In this document: positions 49,501-57,858 of the stretch, piece by piece
How positions within the stretch are numbered: the stretch's first letter is position 1
How the letters are laid out: each line of letters begins with the position of its first letter
Origin: Treponema sp.
GTDB taxonomy: Bacteria; Spirochaetota; Spirochaetia; Treponematales; Treponemataceae
Length of the DNA: 64,000 nucleotides
Assembly: GCA_017449265.1 (NCBI GenBank)
Contig: JAFSJW010000077.1
Span: forward strand, 1 to 64,000
Direction: 5' to 3'
The notes under the pieces: generated by a model
Databases searched by the model: none
Told to the model about the DNA's origin: nothing
What the model saw: the letters and a program-made list of their open reading frames with translations, nothing else
Program-made: the position numbers and the translations under genes

Positions 49501-52433
49501 ACAAAATACTCGGAATGGATGACAAATCTGCGTCCACCAGCTATCTGACAGCATCATCCGGAATTGACCTGCCGTCAAATTACGCCCCGAGCATTAACCT
49601 GAAAGGAAAAAACCCGATTGCGCTTGAACTATCAAAAAAAGGCTCCGTATCGGCACAAAAAGGCGTGGATAAATCAGGCATCTCCGGAAAAGCTCTTCCG
49701 TTCTCATGGGACTTTCCCGAATCAGCAAGCACAAACCCAAGCTCAGGACCGTTCTGGGCAGCGGAGGCAATATTGACAAGCGGCGTATCGGGGTCGCTCG
49801 CGAACGCAAGCATGTTCTCGTTCGCAATCCAAGTTCCTGAAACCTCCCCGATTTATAACATTCCCAGCAGCGCAGGAATAAAAATCTACCTGCAGCTCGG
49901 CGTTGAGGCAAAAAAAGACTTCTCGGCGGAAGAGCAAGAGCTTGTTCCCACATGGCTAATCTCCCAGTCACAGGAAAATGTTAAAAAGCCGCTGAGTCTT
50001 TCGACTTCGGAATGGCAGCAAGTACAAGTAGTTCTGAGCGATTCGGACAGGGCAAGAATCGCATCAACGGGAAAATACGGCGCAAGAATCATCGTCACAT
50101 ACGACGGTAGCAGCGCGGATCTTATGAAGGTAAATCCCGCGTTTTTCATAGGTCCTTACGAAGCGACTGAGATTTCATTCTCGGTCACGAACGATAACGA
50201 TGATATTATAGTAAGTTCCGAGCAACAAAAAGATGCGACTCTTTCTGCAGAAAAAATCAAGTCGCTCAACACAGGAAAAAACTATGTCCAGAAATTTGAG
50301 TGGAAATTCACATCTTCCTACACAAAGGACGAATCAATCAAGCTGACCAAGTATTTTAAGGAAGTAGACCTTACGAACTACACGGAGCTTCATCTGTGGA
50401 TGAATTTCTCATCGCCGAAAACAGCCAGCACTGACCTGACTTTCACTATTGACAGGCTCAAAGAATCAGACGGAACATCGTCCGCCCCTGCGGTGCGGTT
50501 CACTATTCCAGCCTCAGACCTGAACAATTTGTCGGGCTGGAAAGAAATCACCGTGGACTTGGACTCAAAAACTGCCAAAGTCGGGGGAAAAAACTATGAA
50601 GCGTCCGTTGACACAGACATAATCCCGTCAAGGCTCACGGTTACGGTGGAAAACACAGCGCACAAAGAAGGCGATATCCAGTGTCTTTTCATAGACGAGC
50701 TGTATCTTTCCGGAGCGTCGCCGTTTCTTCTTGTTCAGGACAAGGCTCAGGCAAAGTACAAGAAAAAAGGCGACATCATAAAAATCAATAATTACGCGCT
50801 TCTCAAAGATTTTTCGGCAGGAGCAAAAGTAAGCACGGCAGAATCAGTGCGGTTCAACAGAAACTCCGCTTCCAACCTCACGCAATTAAGCGCGGAAACT
50901 TCTCTTACACTTGCGAATTTCAATATTTCGCTAGATTTATTGAAATCAAGCGACACGCAGGGGCTTTCGGCAGGTTCGCACAAAATATCCACAGCCACGC
51001 CAATCTTGCGGATTTTCTCACTGTCAGAGAACTACAGGTTTGAGAAAAACTCAAAGAACTTGCAGAAAGCGAATGTATTCTCAATCGATTTGTCACGGAT
51101 AAAGATTCCTCTCAGACTTACGGGAGATTTCTCAAGCGACTCTACGAGCTGGTCTGTCACGCAAACAGCGCGCGAAAAGGCTTCGTTCGCGGTAAAAGGC
51201 TTCTCCCTTACTGCGGAGGCAAGCGAAAAACAAAAGATTCCGACTGCGGAAAGCGGAAACGCAAAAAAAATCCGCACGATTGAAACCGACAATTATTTTT
51301 CTTCATGGAAAGACATCACTTCCTACGAGTTTGACGGAGGAAGCGACAAAGCGTCAAAACGGGAGATAAAGTTCGTGGCTGTGGCGCAGCAAAAATTGAA
51401 GACGCTGGGAATGAAGCCCCGCATTTCTTTCCAGACGGAAGGAATCTACAAAAACGCAAGCTCCGTAACATTCTTTGACACAACTACGCTTGATTTCTCG
51501 CTTCCTATGAGCGCGGGAAAGAATTCGTTCAGCCTAGGCTACAAGCGGGCCGGAAGCGGAACGAAAATCAAAAGCATGGGCGGTGACTACGGCACGGACA
51601 CTGAAAACCTCTTTTCCGCCCTCTCGGAAAAATCATGGTTTTGGAAAACGGCACCTTTTCAGGATTTGTTCTCGCCCGCACTTGGCGATGACATCGTTTC
51701 AGATGCAGTAAATGAAGGAAGCGAGTCACTTTCGTATACAGGAACTTACGGCTTTTCATGGAAAAGGGACTTTTCTGCGACAAAATACGATTTTTTTATC
51801 CCAGGAAAACTCTCCCTCGATATTTCTCGCAAGATAGAGGCAGCCGAAACAGTCAGCGATTTGTACGAAATTGAGGCAAAAGCAGTGAACAACTCACTGA
51901 ATATGTTCGGAAGCACTGGCCTCATACCGATTTTCAAGTGGTACGAGCAGGACGAGATTTACACATCGCTTTCCGCCAAAATAAAAATTCCGCGGGACAC
52001 AGGAAAAGCAAAACTTACGGTCACGGGCTACGCTCAGGCTAACATCTTCATAACGGACAAAGACACCCTCGTTTCTGGAATCGAAGGAAGCGTTGAGGAC
52101 CAAGACAACTATTCTTTAAAGCTTACCGGCAAATTCAAAAGGCATGCGGCAAAATCAATTCCAACGGAACTGATAAAACTGTTCAAGAAAGACTTTGACA
52201 CATCAAAACTGAAAATGACCAGATACGACAGCGCGAATTTCAGCACATCGCGCTCATCGGGCATATCTGAAATCACGCAGCGAATCTCAATCGAATACAC
52301 GCACGGTCTTGATGTTGAAATAACGAAATTCCTCACGGTCAATTCATCGGCAGGAATCACATGGTCAATGATATGGGACAAATCCGCAAGTCTTGGCGCG
52401 AATATGTCAGTCGGGGCAACGGTTAAGTTCTAG
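46524..52433 (+). CDS. dinB: DNA polymerase IV fused in frame to a large exported, probably outer-membrane protein
   Basis: Residues 1-390 are a complete Y-family polymerase: FLHIDLDAFFASVEQ, SAASYEARAYGVHSALP, HQISIDEAFIDITG, VGMACTKYVAKIASGLKKP, and a little-finger domain ending LEKAIFEATEKNPAIKIEKASVFG. With no stop, the chain enters a signal-peptide-like helix (LPALVLAFVLALFCPGKSFAQ) and about 1,550 further residues of beta-rich, Ser/Thr-rich repeats, ending in alternating strands with a terminal Phe (SVGATVKF), as in outer-membrane barrels. I place the start at TTG 46524, just before the polymerase motif; an upstream TTG at 46491 is possible. Polymerase and export signal in one chain is hard to explain. 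Stop loss, sequencing error or internal initiation (ATG 47595) are alternatives. Confidence 0.8.
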   Translation: MTKTFLHIDLDAFFASVEQLDNPELRGKPVIVGGRLNERRGVVSAASYEARAYGVHSALPLSVAARLCPDGIFLPVRMKRYHEKSEEVMEIFRNYSPDVHQISIDEAFIDITGTERLFGPPVDTARKIKDEVKEKTGLTVSVGMACTKYVAKIASGLKKPDGFYVVPAGTECDFMLSLPLEKLWGAGEKTLEKLRKFGFKTTKDIFSHSKDYLQGIFGTATGAFLYNAVRGNEEENFNLSAKTHSISSESTFPYDLVDMDAIENALYRIASEVQYRSLKEGMLSKTVCVKIRYDDFTTVSAQDTQEDEVSSADNLFERAKNLFIKKYDKKRGVRLLGIALANVYPREQGIQGVLFDDMNEKKRRLEKAIFEATEKNPAIKIEKASVFGKSGFLPALVLAFVLALFCPGKSFAQENAETSKPLSKTAAESARDSDGAGGIVFDTKNLPLASSGKATSLFEKDFKGKNVEFLADGFWKSSVTETFSSSFGFGTSPTAEFSTPVFMQTVDLSLWFMLNKKFYVEATFADGFEKNTVALGYLGDGFLKSARVGNRNIAFPQVYSIEEISRGAGGGDNQAPGISVNWAGDKWRSDFVFRYDMLEADEKTWYGMNSVTENTMPLSSFNTGNQYAIPKELVTSVKDIFVENASGTYKDSKGRKYKKLDSSQYIVSKSGEILISRDAKAYRQNGVLPGVAVLFSESFAPHIGSYDNADSFLGKVQAWFRTKNKNLRLKDYSYDFSGTIDGSEVLFIQSAAGFSPFVCAYRYDSGLTEPHDAAVASKSTKAVVSSYSAVSADIPNKSFYQKKHSYTDITNAEESYQPLSPEARFPLAGLMPEIYLSSSTSEYDYILRLRNYTAVSRFDIGIKAVPGTVRAYKNGVLDSGATYDKDSGSVTLSSSVGATDHIYITWYKESSSRETGAFVAAGGFKYNFSEKLSADIAASSRWTYAGGREYSDASFSAPGFATVAQGIKYKTENLELSNVLSVSVESENTTGNYKILGMDDKSASTSYLTASSGIDLPSNYAPSINLKGKNPIALELSKKGSVSAQKGVDKSGISGKALPFSWDFPESASTNPSSGPFWAAEAILTSGVSGSLANASMFSFAIQVPETSPIYNIPSSAGIKIYLQLGVEAKKDFSAEEQELVPTWLISQSQENVKKPLSLSTSEWQQVQVVLSDSDRARIASTGKYGARIIVTYDGSSADLMKVNPAFFIGPYEATEISFSVTNDNDDIIVSSEQQKDATLSAEKIKSLNTGKNYVQKFEWKFTSSYTKDESIKLTKYFKEVDLTNYTELHLWMNFSSPKTASTDLTFTIDRLKESDGTSSAPAVRFTIPASDLNNLSGWKEITVDLDSKTAKVGGKNYEASVDTDIIPSRLTVTVENTAHKEGDIQCLFIDELYLSGASPFLLVQDKAQAKYKKKGDIIKINNYALLKDFSAGAKVSTAESVRFNRNSASNLTQLSAETSLTLANFNISLDLLKSSDTQGLSAGSHKISTATPILRIFSLSENYRFEKNSKNLQKANVFSIDLSRIKIPLRLTGDFSSDSTSWSVTQTAREKASFAVKGFSLTAEASEKQKIPTAESGNAKKIRTIETDNYFSSWKDITSYEFDGGSDKASKREIKFVAVAQQKLKTLGMKPRISFQTEGIYKNASSVTFFDTTTLDFSLPMSAGKNSFSLGYKRAGSGTKIKSMGGDYGTDTENLFSALSEKSWFWKTAPFQDLFSPALGDDIVSDAVNEGSESLSYTGTYGFSWKRDFSATKYDFFIPGKLSLDISRKIEAAETVSDLYEIEAKAVNNSLNMFGSTGLIPIFKWYEQDEIYTSLSAKIKIPRDTGKAKLTVTGYAQANIFITDKDTLVSGIEGSVEDQDNYSLKLTGKFKRHAAKSIPTELIKLFKKDFDTSKLKMTRYDSANFSTSRSSGISEITQRISIEYTHGLDVEITKFLTVNSSAGITWSMIWDKSASLGANMSVGATVKF

Positions 52434-52436
52434 AAG

Positions 52437-52976
52437 CTAGAATTCAATGCCTTTCCTTGCAGGAACGCCCGTGTCAAAAGGGTGCTTTTCTTTCCTAAGC
52501 TCTGTGGCGTAGTCGGAAAGCTCCAGCATGAACGGAGGCGGATTTCGTCCCGTAAGGACAAGTTCCACCCCGTCGGGCGGATTTCTGACAAGGCTCTCGA
52601 CTTCATCAAGGCTTACGAGCGAAAGATTCCATGCGGCGCAAACTTCGTCAAGCACAAGAAGGACTTTGAGAGACGCAGAAGATTTTTCCTTCTCGCAAAT
52701 TCTCAGGCACAAATCAAGGGCGCGGCAAAGATTGTCGTCCGAAATTTTTTTCGTCTCGGACTTTTCCTCCTCGCTCATAGCAGAAACGAATTTGTCTCCT
52801 GCCTTCCCGCGAAAAACAGTTACACCCAGCCTCTCCATCATCAAAACCTCGCCTGCCGCGCGCCCTTTCAGAAACTGCACGAAAACGACAGGAACGCCGT
52901 TTCCCCTTGCCCGGACTGAAAGCCCTACCGCCGCAGAAGTTTTTCCCTTTCCCTCGCCGTAATACAAATGTATCAT
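52437..52976 (-). CDS. cobA: Cob(I)yrinic acid a,c-diamide adenosyltransferase
   Basis: The enzyme adds the 5'-deoxyadenosyl group to corrinoids. The P-loop GEGKGKTSAAVG is at residues 8-19. RGNGVPVVFVQFLKG, LVLDEVCAAWN and VLTGRNPPPFMLELSDYATEL follow, matching the CobA/BtuR/CobO family at its usual length. The start overlaps the CobD-CobQ stop by 4 bp, so they form one unit. Its 3' end lies 3 bp from the giant ORF on the opposite strand. Confidence 0.92.
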   Translation of the reverse strand: MIHLYYGEGKGKTSAAVGLSVRARGNGVPVVFVQFLKGRAAGEVLMMERLGVTVFRGKAGDKFVSAMSEEEKSETKKISDDNLCRALDLCLRICEKEKSSASLKVLLVLDEVCAAWNLSLVSLDEVESLVRNPPDGVELVLTGRNPPPFMLELSDYATELRKEKHPFDTGVPARKGIEF

Positions 52977-55612
52977 TTTTTCTTCCCAAGCCCCATAATC
53001 GAATAGATTTTTTCCATATCAACGCTTTCGCGGACAGTTTTTTCAAGCCTTGAAAACTCCCTCTCTCGAACGGAAGAAAAATCATCGAACTCAGGAAGGC
53101 TGATTTTTTTCCGCTCGCACAATTTTTTGAGAATTCCGCGCAAAATTCCAGGCGAGTCAAAAAATCCGTGCGCGTAAGTCCCCAGAACAGTCCCGGAGCA
53201 AACGCAAGAGCCGATTGCGCCGCCAGAAGAAAAAATCGTCCGCCCCTGATGAATCTCGTACCCTGAGATTTTCTTGCCGCAAAGAAACGAAAAAAATCCG
53301 TCCGCCCCAGAAATTGTTTCCAGAACGCGCCGCCTTATTTTTTCATCAGTAAAAAAAGTCCGGACAGGAAGAAGCCGGAGCGCAAGAACGGTTTCTTTTT
53401 TCAATCCGCCCTCACAGCCCTCAGAGTCACAAAGGCTCTCACCAAGAAGCTGAAAACCTCCGCAAATTCCGATTACAGGTTTTTCCCGTGCAAAAGATTT
53501 TATTATCCCGTCGATTTTTGTCCTGCGCAAAAAATCCATCGCAAAAATCGTGTTCTTAGTCCCGGGAAGAATCAAAACATCAGCTTCCCCAAGCTCCTCG
53601 GAAAGCCTACTGAACTCAGACTCTGACTCAAAAAAGCGGACCGACACAAAATCAAGCGAAAAGAAAACATCAAAATCAGTGAAATTCGATATATACGGAA
53701 GTTTTACGATAAACACATTGATTTTCGATTCAGAAAGATTCTTTTTTGCCAGGAATTTTTCTGAAAGAGAATCCTCATCCTCAAGAAGAAGATTTTCGAT
53801 GAACGGAACAACGCCAAGAACAGGAATGCCCGTAAGGCTCTCAATCTGAGTAAGGCCGCCAGCCAAAAGTTTCGGCTCTCCCCTGAACTTGTTTATGACA
53901 AAACCTTTTATCCTCCGACGCTCCGCCTCAGAAAGAAGGGCATAAGTTCCGTACAAGGATGCGAACACGCCGCCGCGGTCAATGTCGCCGCACAAGATTA
54001 CGGGCGCGTCCAAAAGGCTTGCAAGCCCCATGTTCACGATGTCGTTCTCTTTCAGGTTTATTTCGGCAGGGCTTCCCGCGCCCTCAACAACGATTATGTC
54101 ATGCTCGGAAGAAAGGCTTCTGAACGACTCCATGATTTTCGGGATAAGTTCCTTACGGTACGAAAAATAGTCTTTCGCGCTCATAAAGCCCTGAACTTCG
54201 CCCCCGACGATTAGCTGACTTCCACAAGAGCTTGAAGGTTTCAAAAGAATCGGGTTCATGCGCACATCAGGCTCAATCCCGGAAGCCTCCGCCTGTAGAA
54301 TCTGCGCCCGCCCCATCTCAAGACCGCTTGCGGTAACGCCCGAATTCAGAGCCATGTTCTGGCTCTTGAACGGAGCCACGGAATAACCGTCGTTTCTGAA
54401 AATACGGCAGAGAGCCGCCACAAGAAGCGATTTTCCTGCATTGCTCATCGTTCCCTGAATCATTATGACACTGGCTTTTTTCTGATAACAATGCTTATTT
54501 TCCGAGCATGAAAAATTATCTTTTGTTACGAACTTATTGAATTCGCAAAGAAGCCTGTCATTCTCCTCATGGGATTTTACCGAGATTCTAAGCCAGCTTC
54601 CGCCAAGTCCGAAAAAATCCGAGCAGGAACGGAGAACTAAATCCCCGAGCTTTACCTTGCACTCGTCGATTTTCTCGATTTCCGCCGCAGGGATAAAGGC
54701 GGAATCGCAAAGAAAATAATTTGCCGCGCCTTTTTTGTACGTAATTTTATTCTTATCGAAAAATTCATAAAATCGATTTTTTTCTTCCTGAACGAAAGCG
54801 CGCATTTTTTTCTCCCAGGACGAATAGCCGCCCCGTGCCCTCTCTGAAAGCTCCTTTTTTAGAACGGACTTTGCGCAAGATTCCGCCACGGAACTTACTG
54901 CCCAAGGGCGCATTGATTTTCCGAGCTTTGAGCAAAATTCCCCGCCGAAACAAAGCGCGTACCCGAGCCTGAGTCCCGCCATTCCGTAGAATTTCGTGAA
55001 TGCGTTCAGAACCACAAGCCTCTTGAACTCAGCGCGGCGGGCTATGATTTTTTCCAGAATTTCCAGAGATTCTTCCGAGAATTGCGAAAAGCAAGCGTCA
55101 AGGACGAAAACCGCATTGTTTTTCTCGCACTCGCGCTCAATTCCTGCGATTTCCTCAAAAGAAAGAACTTCCCCCAGCGGATTCGATGGGGAACAGGCGA
55201 ATATTACCGAGAAATTTTCTGAAACAAAGGCAGACGACTTGGCGTGCAAAATCTGCCTTTCCGAAAAGCCAGCTGCCAAAAGCGCGGACTCGTACTCGGA
55301 GAACGAAGGCTCCAGAATTACGGCGGATTTTGTTTTGTCCGCCGCAAGAGGAATCTGGTGAATAAGGTCGGCTCCCCCTGCCCCGCACACAATCTGACCG
55401 CACGGAAAGCTCCAGAATTCGCCCAGAAGCGTACGGAGACCTTCTGAGCTAGGCTCCGGGTACAAAACCAGGCTCTCCGCCTTCAGGGCTGACGCGCAAA
55501 GAGATTCTTTTGCCGCAGGATGCATTCCGAGCGGGCTTATGCTTGCCGAAAAATCAATTGTCCTACAATCATTTATACCGTCTTTCGTATGGTTTCCGCC
55601 GTGATTTCTCAT
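52973..55612 (-). CDS. cobQ: CobD-CobQ fusion: threonine-phosphate decarboxylase and adenosylcobyric acid synthase
   Basis: Residues 1-370 are a PLP aminotransferase-fold protein of the CobD (L-threonine-O-3-phosphate decarboxylase) type: HGGNHTKDG, CSPSNPLGEVL, VVLNAFTKFYGMAGLRLGYA with the PLP lysine, and LGGSWLRISV. This makes the aminopropanol phosphate arm. Residues 380-879 are CobQ: IMIQGTMSNAGKSLLVAALCRIF, APFKSQNMALNSGVT, RMNPILLKP, then a glutaminase part with the catalytic Cys in IGICGGFQLLGE and a His in TYAHGFFD. CobQ amidates cobyric acid. Fusion of two separate pathway enzymes is unusual. The gene leads cobA by a 4-bp overlap. Confidence 0.88.
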   Translation of the reverse strand: MRNHGGNHTKDGINDCRTIDFSASISPLGMHPAAKESLCASALKAESLVLYPEPSSEGLRTLLGEFWSFPCGQIVCGAGGADLIHQIPLAADKTKSAVILEPSFSEYESALLAAGFSERQILHAKSSAFVSENFSVIFACSPSNPLGEVLSFEEIAGIERECEKNNAVFVLDACFSQFSEESLEILEKIIARRAEFKRLVVLNAFTKFYGMAGLRLGYALCFGGEFCSKLGKSMRPWAVSSVAESCAKSVLKKELSERARGGYSSWEKKMRAFVQEEKNRFYEFFDKNKITYKKGAANYFLCDSAFIPAAEIEKIDECKVKLGDLVLRSCSDFFGLGGSWLRISVKSHEENDRLLCEFNKFVTKDNFSCSENKHCYQKKASVIMIQGTMSNAGKSLLVAALCRIFRNDGYSVAPFKSQNMALNSGVTASGLEMGRAQILQAEASGIEPDVRMNPILLKPSSSCGSQLIVGGEVQGFMSAKDYFSYRKELIPKIMESFRSLSSEHDIIVVEGAGSPAEINLKENDIVNMGLASLLDAPVILCGDIDRGGVFASLYGTYALLSEAERRRIKGFVINKFRGEPKLLAGGLTQIESLTGIPVLGVVPFIENLLLEDEDSLSEKFLAKKNLSESKINVFIVKLPYISNFTDFDVFFSLDFVSVRFFESESEFSRLSEELGEADVLILPGTKNTIFAMDFLRRTKIDGIIKSFAREKPVIGICGGFQLLGESLCDSEGCEGGLKKETVLALRLLPVRTFFTDEKIRRRVLETISGADGFFSFLCGKKISGYEIHQGRTIFSSGGAIGSCVCSGTVLGTYAHGFFDSPGILRGILKKLCERKKISLPEFDDFSSVREREFSRLEKTVRESVDMEKIYSIMGLGKKK

Positions 55613-55651
55613 TCTTTCATTTTACAGATTTTTCTTATATAATGAAATGAT

Positions 55652-56377
55652 ATGAAGCTGCTCGTAATAATTCCTACATACAATGAAATTGAGAATATAC
55701 CAAGTTTGATACCACAAGTTTTCAGGAACATACCAGAAAACGCCGCCATTCTTGTCGTAGATGACGGCTCCCCGGACGGAACCGCCGCGTTCGTAAAGAA
55801 ATTGCAGGAGAGTTTTGCGGAACGCCTTTTCCTCCTTGAGCGAACAAAAAAATCAGGTCTTGCGGACGCATACATAACGGGCTTTAAGTGGGGCTTTGAG
55901 CACGGGTTCGATGTTCTGTGCGAAATGGACGCAGATTTCTCGCACAAGCCTGAGTACCTTCCAAAGCTGTACGAGGCAATCCAGACCAACGATGCCGCAA
56001 TCGGCTCAAGGAACATAAAAGGCGGAGCCGTAGAAGGCTGGTCTGCGCTCAGAAATTTTATCTCCAAAGGCGGCTCTTTGTATTCCCGCATAATACTTGG
56101 CTGCCCAATAAAAGACTTGACCGGCGGCTTCAATATGTGGCGGAAATCAACGCTAGAAAAAATCGGGCTGGACTCAATAATCTCAAAGGGCTACTCGTTC
56201 CAGATTGAGATGAAGTACAAGGCGTACAAATACGGCTGTTCTGTAAAAGAGATTCCAATCGTGTTCCCGGACAGGACGGCAGGTGTATCAAAAATGAGCA
56301 AAGGTATTTTCATGGAGGCAGTGAAAGCCGTCTTTGTAATAAGAAAGTCAGTGAAAAAAAGGAACGAGAATGATTAA
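55652..56377 (+). CDS. Polyprenol-phosphate glycosyltransferase (dolichol-P-mannose synthase-like)
   Basis: A family 2 enzyme: VIIPTYNEIENIPSLI at the N terminus, ILVVDDGSPDGTAAFV with the nucleotide aspartates, CEMDADFSHKPEYLP with the metal-binding DAD, GSRNIKGG, and LTGGFNMWRKSTLE. It lacks membrane helices, like soluble DPM1. It should load a sugar onto a lipid phosphate at the inner membrane. It overlaps the GtrA gene by 8 bp, and the pair would supply lipid-linked sugar for use outside the cytoplasm. It diverges from the cobalamin genes. Confidence 0.88.
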   Translation: MKLLVIIPTYNEIENIPSLIPQVFRNIPENAAILVVDDGSPDGTAAFVKKLQESFAERLFLLERTKKSGLADAYITGFKWGFEHGFDVLCEMDADFSHKPEYLPKLYEAIQTNDAAIGSRNIKGGAVEGWSALRNFISKGGSLYSRIILGCPIKDLTGGFNMWRKSTLEKIGLDSIISKGYSFQIEMKYKAYKYGCSVKEIPIVFPDRTAGVSKMSKGIFMEAVKAVFVIRKSVKKRNEND

Positions 56378-56813
56378 AAAATTCTTAAAATTCACAGTTA
56401 CAGGTGGACTTGGAACAGTCACGAACCTGGTTCTTTTTTTTATATTCGCGGACTGCCTGAAAATCCAGCCTCATGTGGTAAGTTTTTTCTGCTTTCTTAT
56501 CTCATGCACGCAGAACTACTGCATAAACCATATCTGGACATTCCGCGCGGAGAATTCGGGCGAAAAGCTCTCTCTTAAGCTCTGGCTCAAATTCGTGCTA
56601 GGCTCCCTTGTAGGCTATGCCATAAATCTTGCCGTATTCTCGGCGTTGCTCCATTATTTCGACTGGAAGATGATTTTTTACGGAAAGGAGATTTCAATCA
56701 AAGTTATCCCGCAAGGAATCGGTATTCTTTGCGGAATGATTTTCAACTTTGCGTTCTCCTCATTCATCGTGTTCAGGAAAAAATCAGGCAAGAAGACGGA
56801 AGAGAAAAACTGA
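56370..56813 (+). CDS. GtrA-family membrane protein
   Basis: Four predicted helices in 147 residues with GtrA landmarks: FTVTGGLGTVTNLVLFFIFAD, SFFCFLISCTQNYCINHIWTF and GYAINLAVFSALLHYF. GtrA proteins are thought to flip polyprenol-linked sugars, and they pair with DPM1-like enzymes, as here. The 8-bp overlap with the upstream gene supports this. The sugar's destination is unknown; flagellar or surface glycans are possible. Confidence 0.82.
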   Translation: MIKKFLKFTVTGGLGTVTNLVLFFIFADCLKIQPHVVSFFCFLISCTQNYCINHIWTFRAENSGEKLSLKLWLKFVLGSLVGYAINLAVFSALLHYFDWKMIFYGKEISIKVIPQGIGILCGMIFNFAFSSFIVFRKKSGKKTEEKN

Positions 56814-56888
56814 AAAAAATCTGCGCGGTGTCATTCTTTGACACTTGGGGTATGGTATAATTTGAAATTATAAAATGGAGGTGTTAAA

Positions 56889-57857
56889 TTGACAGTCGTA
56901 TCACTTTTTAGCGGTGCAGGTGGATTAGATTATGGTATAAAATCCGCTGGAAATACAATTCTTTGGGCAAATGACATCGACAAAAACGCAGTAGAAACTT
57001 ACTCTCACAACATAGGAAATGAAATTCATCTTGCCGACATCTCAACAATTGATATAGGCAATATTCCTGACTGTGATGTTGTAATCGGAGGCTTTCCATG
57101 TCAAGGGTTCTCTCAAGCAAATTTACGAAGAACAATTGATGATGAGAGAAACAAACTTTACAAATTTTATTATCAAGTAATTGAGCAGAAACAGCCACTT
57201 TTTTTTATTGCAGAAAATGTCAAAGGGATTCTTAGCCTTGGTGGCGGTAAAATCATAAAACAAATTCTTTCGGACTTTGAATCCGCTGGATATGTGGTGG
57301 AACTTCACAAAGTAAATATGGCTAATTATGGTATTCCTCAGACACGGGAGCGAGTTGTAATTATCGGTCAGAACAAGAAAAAGATTGGAGAAAAAATGAT
57401 TTTTCAATTTCCGAAAGAACTTTATTCAAAAGATAGTATCAGTGGTATGCAGAAATGGGTTTCGATAAAAGAAGCATTAGATAAATACCCTGACCCAGAC
57501 CAACCTAATAATTTTAAGAATCACATTTATTCAAAATATAAAGTCGTTTACAGGAATTTTACGGCTCATCGCAAAACTAATCCCGACAATCCATCTCCTA
57601 CTATTCTTGCTCGCGGAAATGGCAAAGGCGGCGTTTGTGCAATTCCACACTATAATGGAAAACGCCGACTTACAATTCGTGAAAGTGCGGCAATTCAAAC
57701 TTTCCCCGATGATTTTGAATTTTTTGGTTCAATGGGGGCTTGCTACCGTCAAATTGGAAATGCAGTTCCTGTTAAATTTGAAAATCTTTTAGGCTTGGAA
57801 CTTGTTCGCATAGAAAAAAATGAACTTTGCAAAAATCTTATGGAGAAAATAGCATAA
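56889..57857 (+). CDS. C5-cytosine DNA methyltransferase 1
   Basis: The motif order is standard: FSGAGGLDYGI (I), GGFPCQGFSQA with the catalytic Cys (IV), ENVKG (VI), QTRERVVIIG (VIII), the target-recognition region, then IRESAAIQTFPDDFEFF (IX) and RQIGNAVPVKF (X). Start is TTG at 56889, with GGAGG seven bases upstream and a TATAAT at 56856-56861. It lies 1 bp from a second C5 methyltransferase and then a nuclease. AT-rich, unlike the flanking cobalamin genes. Two methyltransferases suggest an asymmetric target. Confidence 0.92.
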   Translation: MTVVSLFSGAGGLDYGIKSAGNTILWANDIDKNAVETYSHNIGNEIHLADISTIDIGNIPDCDVVIGGFPCQGFSQANLRRTIDDERNKLYKFYYQVIEQKQPLFFIAENVKGILSLGGGKIIKQILSDFESAGYVVELHKVNMANYGIPQTRERVVIIGQNKKKIGEKMIFQFPKELYSKDSISGMQKWVSIKEALDKYPDPDQPNNFKNHIYSKYKVVYRNFTAHRKTNPDNPSPTILARGNGKGGVCAIPHYNGKRRLTIRESAAIQTFPDDFEFFGSMGACYRQIGNAVPVKFENLLGLELVRIEKNELCKNLMEKIA

Positions 57858-57858
57858 A

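Noticed and set aside
55600-55660. Cobalamin riboswitch before the CobD-CobQ gene
   Set aside because: The gap to the divergent gene is only about 40 bp and shows no B12-box-like sequence; none is seen before cobS either.
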